NCBI GenBank assembly: GCA_947650285.1
Contig: CANTFL010000037.1
Coordinates: forward strand, 124,001-188,000
Reading direction: 5' to 3'
DNA length: 64,000 nt
Source of the DNA: Hyaloperonospora brassicae
Lineage: Eukaryota; Oomycota; Peronosporomycetes; Peronosporales; Peronosporaceae
In this document: piece after piece, positions 58,735 through 64,000 of the stretch
Numbering within the stretch: the first letter of the stretch is position 1
How the letters are laid out: every line of letters starts with the position of its first letter
Notes under the pieces: generated by a model
Seen by the model: only the letters and a program-made list of their open reading frames with translations
Databases searched by the model: none
What the model was told of the DNA's origin: nothing
Made by a program: the position numbers and the translations under genes

Positions 58735-58975
58735 GACCAGGTCGGCCCTTGGGTGACCAAGGTCGCCTTGATCGGCCGTACCCACCAAAGGGTGACCAGG
58801 TCGGCCCTTGGGTGACCGAGGTCGCCTTGATCGGCCGCATCCACCGAAGGGTGACCGGGTCGGCCCTTGGGTGACCGAGGTCGCCTTGATCGGCCGTGCC
58901 CACCAAAGGGTTACCAGGTCGGCCGATGGGTGACAGAGACCGCCTTGGTTGACCGAGGCCGCCTTGGTCGGCCGT
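58735..58975. repeat. 59-bp GC-rich minisatellite, about four copies
   Basis: Units begin at 58735, 58794, 58853 and 58912 with GACCAGGTCGGCCCTTGGGT or variants, each containing GGTCGCCTTGATCGGCCG. The last unit is degenerate and runs into GTCGGCC/GACCGA words up to about 59010. A period of 59 is not a multiple of three, so open frames across it are not proteins. Confidence 0.88.
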
Positions 58976-59214
58976 ACCTACCGACGAGCGGCCCGGTCGA
59001 CCGACGAGTGGTTGAGAACGATCCGCATTGGTGCCGCTCTCAACGGCTGGAACCCAACGGCCGCTTCTCCTCTGTGGCTCCTTGGCCTCCAGTACCTTTC
59101 CGATTGCGAGGTCCCTGTCCCTCTGGTCCATTCCTCCTTGAGTCTAATCTTTCCAGAAAGTTCGCTTTACCACAGCCGCCCCTTGCACTTGCTCAGCCGT
59201 ACAGCGGTTCGAGC

Positions 59215-61050
59215 ATGAGCACGTCTACGCAGGGACCCGACCCCTCCACTGAGGGTCTGTCCTCCACTCCTGCCTCGCCGATCCACGGACATCCGGCCGA
59301 GGTCCTTGGCCAAGCAAACGACATTTCATCATTGCCGGTCTCGCCATCGTTGGAGTCGCCCCCCCCCCCCCGCCACTTCTGGGATGACACCGCCCCCAGC
59401 CACGTCTGCCCCTCCGGTCGTCGCCGCATCTCCAGTCGCTGCAGTCATTACCGCTCCCGTCGAGGTCGACCCGGCCATACCGGCCACCCTCAGCAGCGGT
59501 AGTGCAACACCCAGCGTGGTTCCAGTTGATGTCGTGAGGATGCTTCGCCGGGTCGAGGCTTGCGAGAGTCGGCTGACGCTGATGTCTCCCTCTCCAAAAT
59601 ACTGGTCGCTCCGCTGTGAGCGCTTAGAGCGGGAGCTTGGTGACTCTCGTGCACTCGTGTCGCGTCTCGACGGGAAGTTGCGGCACGAGATGGCACTGAC
59701 CGACCACTGGAGGCGCCAAGTCGAGTTTCGACATAGTCGGATCTACCCCCTCGTGGCTGAGCTCGGCCACTCGGACTTCCTGACGGAGCCCGTGGAGGGT
59801 GGTGCCGACGGAGAGACTAGTCTTCCCCAGGTCGCTGACACTGCACAAGTGTCGGGCCCCGACACCGGCACCCCCCAAAGTGGTCGGCCGCTTGCTTCCG
59901 TGACCGGTAAGCGGCCTCTTCGGCAAGCTTCTCGCGCTCCATCCAAGACGTCCAAACGAGCAAAAGTCGACTCGTTGAGCACCCCGAAGGAGGGGCCGAT
60001 GGCTCCGAAAGGTTCGAAGACGGCCGCTTCACCGCTCCCCACGGCTGCCACCGACACAAGCCTCAGCTCGGACAGCGAGCCCATCCGGGCTGCCATGTTG
60101 AGGTGTCGGTCTTCTCACCGCCGGCCGAAGGTCGCCTCTCCTACTCCTCTCACAGCTGCGGTTCCAGAGCCGAAAATACCGACACCTCGGTATCTCTCCA
60201 GGGTCACATCCGGATCGTCTGGATTCGGGCATGAATCTCCCCGTCCGAAGACGGGCGACCGTCCGGTGACTTGCAGCTCTCCTACGTCGAAGGGCGAATA
60301 TCTTCTCCCGGCAGAGGCCATGATCCCCGGGTCGACGCGGGTGAGAATTTTCACCGCCAGTGAAGTGGCGCCCTGGTCGGTGGACTTGGTCAATACCTGG
60401 TCACCCTGACCCCGGACGACTTGGGCGACCGATTGGAGTTACGTTGGGGATGGTTCGGCCCACCCGATGGGTGTCTCGATCGTCCGGCGCGTTGTAAAAC
60501 TTCGCTGGTCACCCCTTCCATGGTTAAGGGATTGCTGGCGTCACAGCCTTGGGTGGTAGCGAAGGTCGCTCTTCCCCCAGTGTCGTTCAGACTGGAAGGC
60601 TGGTTCGCCGACCTGGCTGGGGCGTATTCCAAGTTCGAGAATGAACATTCCCAAGCGCTCTGGGAGGCCACCCACTGTCTCTGGATTTCGAAAGACCAAG
60701 CTCGCGCCAGCTCCTTCCTGGCTTCGTACTACAATGCTTGGAAGAAACGGCGGAGCAGGGCGACTTTGGCGTGGCGGGAAATTCTTAACCGAATCTTTGA
60801 GGATTTGGCGGCTTATCGGTGCGACTTGTACATTCTTCTGGACCCCTTCTTCCGTCACCTGCCTCGAGCTCGCCGAGTGGTATACTGGTTTCCGGGATGT
60901 GAGGAGGGGTCGGATCCGGTCGACCTACTGGCCGCTCTTCAGCTCTCGGACTCTACGTGGCCATGGCTCTCCCAGTACCGACTCACCTCAGAGCCCCACC
61001 CAGGGACCAAGGTCGCTCGCCTCCAAAACAAGTTCGTTCCTCCTTCTTAG
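59215..61050 (+). CDS. Antisense ORF of element 4 (two frame breaks)
   Basis: Opposite in strand to pol. From ATG 59215 (MSTSTQGPDPSTEG) a Ser/Pro-rich head runs into a run of 13 C (59359-59371), where the frame changes. The next frame (to 60409) has a coiled-coil stretch (VRMLRRVEACESRLTL..., YWSLRCERLERELGDSRALV) and a Ser/Pro/Lys-rich tail. Near 60370-60390 the frame changes again into 60421-61050, with QYLVTLTPDDLGDRLELRWG, FRLEGWFADLAGAYSKFE, RCDLYILLDPFFRHLP and PWLSQYRL. Most of the last domain is conserved in element 5. It does not overlap pol (chromodomain ends 61324). If the C-run is a sequencing error, about 610 residues. Family unknown. Confidence 0.6.
59359..59371 (+). other. Run of 13 cytosines inside the antisense ORF
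   Basis: An uninterrupted C13 in the Pro-coding part. The reading frame upstream (from 59215) and downstream (to 60409) differ by one register across it. Either a length change or a sequencing error at a homopolymer explains the break. Confidence 0.85.
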
Positions 61051-61149
61051 GTATAATCCCTCGAATCAACACAGTTTTCGTTATGCGGTTCGTGTGTCCA
61101 TCGTCACCTAATTGCTTGTTACCCCCATTCCATCTGGCGTAACGTCGTC

Positions 61150-61323
61150 TTAGTCTCTCCTGGATGTCATAACCGTTCGGCCGACGACCCAGCCGACCAT
61201 CAGATCGGCCGGGTCGGCTTATCAACGGGCAGGCCGACCTATCGACGGGCAGGCCGATCAGCAAACGGCTAGGTCTATCTGGTCGGCTAGATCCACCCGG
61301 CCGACCAGGCCTTCTCCCCACGA
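61150..61323. repeat. GC-rich short repeats between convergent ORFs
   Basis: GTCGGC/GCCGAC words are crowded here, with two adjacent 20-bp units ATCAACGGGCAGGCCGACCT and ATCGACGGGCAGGCCGATCA. The stretch separates the end of the antisense ORF (61050) from the end of pol (61324), where both transcripts would meet. It shares its word content with the minisatellite at 58.7 kb. Confidence 0.7.
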
Positions 61324-61821
61324 CTAGTCTTCATGGTTTTGCATCACGTCGAAACGGTTATAATTCGTCACTTCGCGTTCAAACTCCCGCAATAAAGCTC
61401 CACAATTCAAGTCCACTTCGTCGACCCACGAGGGGTCCGCGTGACCCTTCCATCGGATTAAAAATTCACGCCGTTGCCGACCATACCGCTTCTTTTTGTC
61501 GACCCGACTCTCCAAAATCTTTTCGACCTCGTACTCACCCTCCTCCAGTTCACGCGTCCAGCTATCTTCGGGAAACAAGCATTCGTCTAAGTCAATCCGA
61601 TCGGCCTCGTCAACCGTCAAACGATTATTGGGTCGATCAGGGAACTCCCTGACTCTCTTCAGCTTGGACACATGAACAATTGGGAATAGTCTATACTTCG
61701 TATTTCTCACCTCCAACCGGACAGCATGTTCACCAACTAACTCCAACACTCGAAATGGACCATGCCAAAGGTGAGCCAACTTTTGGCGTATCCCTCCTTC
61801 ACCCGATCTAGGTAGAGCCAA
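61324..61821 (-). pseudogene. Integrase C-terminus and chromodomain, element 4
   Basis: 165 open codons: AHLWHGPFRVLELVGEHAVR (GPY/F-type), LFPIVHVSKLKRVREFPDRP, then a chromodomain with YEVEKILESRVDKKKRYGRQ, EFLIRWKGHADPSWVDEVDL and a C-terminal RFDVMQNHED. A frameshift (about 61780) separates it from the integrase core. The chromodomain itself is intact, ending at the natural stop. Confidence 0.88.
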
Positions 61822-62558
61822 ACTTGGGTACCTGGCTGGACCTTATGGTCGGCCACTTGTTCGTTATGAGCGAGAACCCGGGCTTGACTCGCCGACCGCA
61901 GGCACTCGTTTGCCTGTTCCCTTGCACGCTGGTAGTGACTTTGAATGTGGTACCTCCACCTTCGATCCCTTGCTCCTTTATACTTGGTGTCCACCACTGG
62001 CAAAGTCGCTTCCAGAGTGGTTTTAGCATCCCAGCCGTGGACCAAGTAGAACGGTGTTTCCTTCCGCACTCTATCGTGAGCCGTGTTCAGGGCGAACGTC
62101 AGCCGTTCAGCGTATTCGTCCCAATCCTGCTGTGCCACATCTGAAACGTACATCTTGATAGACATCGTCAGGGTCTGGACCATTCTTTCCGCAGTTCCAT
62201 TTGCCTGGGGTCTGTAGGCCATAGTCGCCCGTTGACGCTGACCCACCATGAGATTAAACGCTCGAAAGAAGTCCGACATAAAACCAGGTTCCTGGTCATG
62301 TCGGATCACCTCGCTTGCCCCGAAACATCGAAAAACACACTCTTCATATCCTTCGGCCACCGTCTGAGCTGTTCGCGAGGCACTTGCCTTGGCCATCACG
62401 TACCCCGTAAATAGGTCGACCCAAATTAATAACTCGGTGTTCCCCTTGTGTGACTTGGGCAATGAGGGGATATAATCCATTGCTATGACTTGGAAAGGGT
62501 AGGTCGCCTCGATATTACCTGGGGTTGTTCCTTGAAGGGTAGGCCCTCCTTTTACCGT
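61737..62558 (-). pseudogene. Integrase catalytic core, element 4
   Basis: From VIAMDYIPSLPKSHKGNTEL (first Asp, just after the stop at 62559) through RHDQEPGFMSDFFRAFNLMV (second Asp) to YRPQANGTAERMVQTLTMSI (Glu): the DDE triad is intact. Downstream, FALNTAHDRVRKETPFYLVH and GTQVWLYLDRVKEGYAKSW fit the core's end. The open part is 62480-61737; upstream of 62480 it is in frame to the TAG at 62559-62561. Confidence 0.9.
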
Positions 62559-62897
62559 CTAACAATCCACGCATAGACCCACATACCGCTGTACACTTCG
62601 AAATAACCCCCTCCAGTGACAATAACGCCGAATCCGGTAGTAGGTGCGGCCGATCCATTGGTGGCCACCTTCCAGACTGGTGTAATAATGATGTAATATG
62701 TCAGTCTGGAGGGCCTCGGGTATTACCAATCGGGCGGTCAATCCTCGGTCGTCCTCATCGGCCTTGTACCCAGGGCAGTACACCAATAGACCTTCTTCAC
62801 TGACTTCATAATATCTAGCCATCTTGCTGCACGATTGTGCTGATTCGGCCGACAGGCCGCCCAGATCCCATTTCAAGTATGCTTTTAATTCCACATT
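62559..62897 (-). pseudogene. Integrase zinc domain, element 4
   Basis: Open between two in-frame stops: LVIPEALQTDILHHYYTSLE, GGHQWIGRTYYRIRRYCHW and YVGLCVDC. The HHCC ligands (HHYYTSLEGGH, CVDC) are present. It shares a frame with both neighbours, so two point stops alone break pol here. Confidence 0.88.
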
Positions 62898-63521
62898 TCA
62901 GCTCTCCTCCTCCTGAGCCTTCCGGATGCGTTCCATCCTCAGCTGTTGTATCCCATTCTCTTGCCTCGTGTCACTGGATATCTGGATAGGTGATCTGGAT
63001 CGGGTCACTGCAAATATTTTTGCTGTCCGACTCGGGTCCCTGGGAACCAACAGCTCCGGCAACCGATTTATTTCTTCCAACCCGGGCCACTCTTCCTTCG
63101 GTATCGACTCGACCCCTCCTTGCCTGTGCAATGCTTCACTATCCAGTTGGTATGCACTCTGGTTCCAGTCGCGTTTCACGTGGAGTATCTCGTGAGAGGT
63201 CCACGCTCGAAGCTTACTCAGAGCTTTCCCCTTCAATGGGGATAGTCCTGCAGCCTTACACTCAATTTCGCCACGCATCTGTCGAACGACCAGATTGGAT
63301 TCTCCGCAAATAATTAACCGTCGTCGTTCCAATGGATCCAGCAATTCAAAACCCAGCAGCATGCCTTCGTACTCGGCCTCATTCGCCGTGGATACCTTAA
63401 GATATTTCGAGGCGGCGCTCACTATCGACCATGTAGGTAAGCTCCATACCACCGCGCTACATGATCCACCTCCTTGTTTCACGCGAGCCGACCCATCGAA
63501 ACTCATCACATAATTCTTCAT
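62898..63521 (-). pseudogene. Second RNase H domain of element 4
   Basis: A 207-codon frame carries VMSFDGSARVKQGGG (first Asp), ANEAEYEGMLLGFELL (Glu), LIICGESNLVVRQMRGEIEC (Asp position replaced by Glu in GESN) and LHVKRDWNQSAYQLDSEALH (final Asp of the usual SADQL changed). This is the archaeal-type/plant-like RNase H found as an extra domain after the Ty3-type one. It ends at TGA 62898-62900. Altered catalytic residues suggest loss of activity. Confidence 0.85.
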
Positions 63522-64000
63522 TTCCTTCTACGGTGGGCGGGGGCAAGTTGACCTTGTGTTTCGCCTGTTTCTTAGGCGCAATGGCCGATAGGATCGAGTC
63601 CACGCTCTCACGAGGGGTAATACTAGCTGCCAACGTCCCTAGTACCTGGGCTTTGCCCTTCTTACACTTGACTATCTCTAAAGTCCACTGAGACAAGAGA
63701 GCCGCCCAATTCCCCAAACGCCCCTGTAACCCGGAGGATCTCACCAACCAGGCTAACGTCGAGTGTCTTGTTAATACCTTGAGGGGTCGGGTGACCAACA
63801 TCGTAAAACAGCTCTCCAAAATTCGCAACATGGCCAACACCTCCTTTTCCACAGTACTGTAATTCAATTCGTTGGCCTTGAGAGTCCGGCTCGTAAATGT
63901 CACAGGCATAAGAGTACCTTCCTGGTTCTGCACCAATGCCGCTGATATGGCCCACTCACTCGCATAAACAATTATCACTGCTTCTTTCGCAGGGTCGAAG
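63457..64000 (-). pseudogene. First (Ty3-type) RNase H of element 4, cut by window end
   Basis: The minus strand reads IVYASEWAISAALVQNQEG, VTFTSRTLKANELNYSTVEK, EVLAMLRILESCFTML, LTRHSTLAWLVRSSGLQGRL and LAASITPRESVDSILSAIAP, typical of the RNase H of this oomycete gypsy group. RT lies beyond 64000. Its frame ends at 63457 and differs from that of the second RNase H, so a frameshift lies near 63500. Confidence 0.85.

Larger units (their letters stand above)
57990..64000 (-). mobile_element. Element 4: dual-RNase-H Ty3/gypsy, continues beyond window
   Basis: Minus-strand order from 64000 downward: RNase H 1, a second RNase H, integrase zinc domain, integrase core, chromodomain, then an oppositely directed ORF, a 59-bp minisatellite and LTR-like sequence down to about 57990. 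RT, protease and Gag lie outside the window. Lesions: frameshift about 63500, TGA at 62898, TAG at 62559, frameshift about 61780. It is the younger relative of element 5. An extra RNase H domain is known from oomycete gypsy elements and plant Tat elements. Confidence 0.88.

Noticed and set aside
58867..59502. Long plus-strand frame upstream of the antisense ORF start
   Set aside because: Its first 110 codons run through the 59-bp minisatellite, whose period is not a multiple of three, so it is open by composition only; the supported start is 59215.

Overview
The window looks like a repeat-rich, gene-poor stretch of an oomycete chromosome, probably Peronosporales (Phytophthora or downy-mildew type). 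The inference rests on the Ty3/gypsy Gag-Pol families, which I recognise as oomycete types (Gag blocks such as RGVEG..LRWFV and YYHAKKRSEETPLEYIYRLNV, a chromodomain integrase, and a dual RNase H family), together with the contrast between GC-moderate elements and long AT-rich degenerate DNA. I see no intact host gene, tRNA, rRNA or CRISPR array.

Layout. 1-5937: plus-strand Ty3/gypsy element (element 1), cut at its 5' side by the window edge and full of stops, ending in an LTR at 5408-5937. The LTR abuts a broken NBR1-like autophagy receptor gene (5938-6738). An unrecognised, convergent, decayed coding segment lies on the minus strand (6848-7320). 9165-10440: a decayed pogo/Tigger-like DDE transposase. 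About 11400-20560: a heavily decayed minus-strand dual-RNase-H gypsy element (element 5). Its LTR forms a nearly perfect 0.5 kb inverted repeat with another LTR at 23482-23985. 24-41.3 kb: AT-rich DNA without recognisable genes except two decayed 'GATC-rich tract + LTR' modules (34.19-35.08 and 37.59-38.49 kb). 41.3-49.48 kb: a second copy of the element 1 family, broken into an inverted 5' part (A, minus strand, 41.3-44.465) and a 3' part (B, plus strand, 44.985-49.482), so its LTRs also face each other. 50.03-57.985: a third gypsy family (element 3), plus strand, with both LTRs. 57.99-64.0: minus-strand dual-RNase-H gypsy element (element 4), continuing beyond the window.

Two signals stand out. 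First, every gypsy element whose 3' end is visible (1, B, 3, 4, 5) carries an open or formerly open reading frame on the strand opposite to pol, between or overlapping the chromodomain and the 3' LTR. Elements 4 and 5 keep its protein-level pattern although their DNA has diverged strongly. Second, element 3 is packed from gag to 3' LTR with perfect short hairpins (stems of 8-12 bp, loops of 2-10 nt, often every 25-40 bp), far above chance and superimposed on conserved protein-coding sequence. The LTR of element 1 carries its own run of 3-nt-loop hairpins.

How the genes work together: they are mainly parts of retroelements (Gag, protease, reverse transcriptase, RNase H, integrase with chromodomain, plus the antisense ORF). 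Almost all carry lesions, so none of the copies looks autonomous as sequenced. Domain boundaries in decayed elements are approximate.
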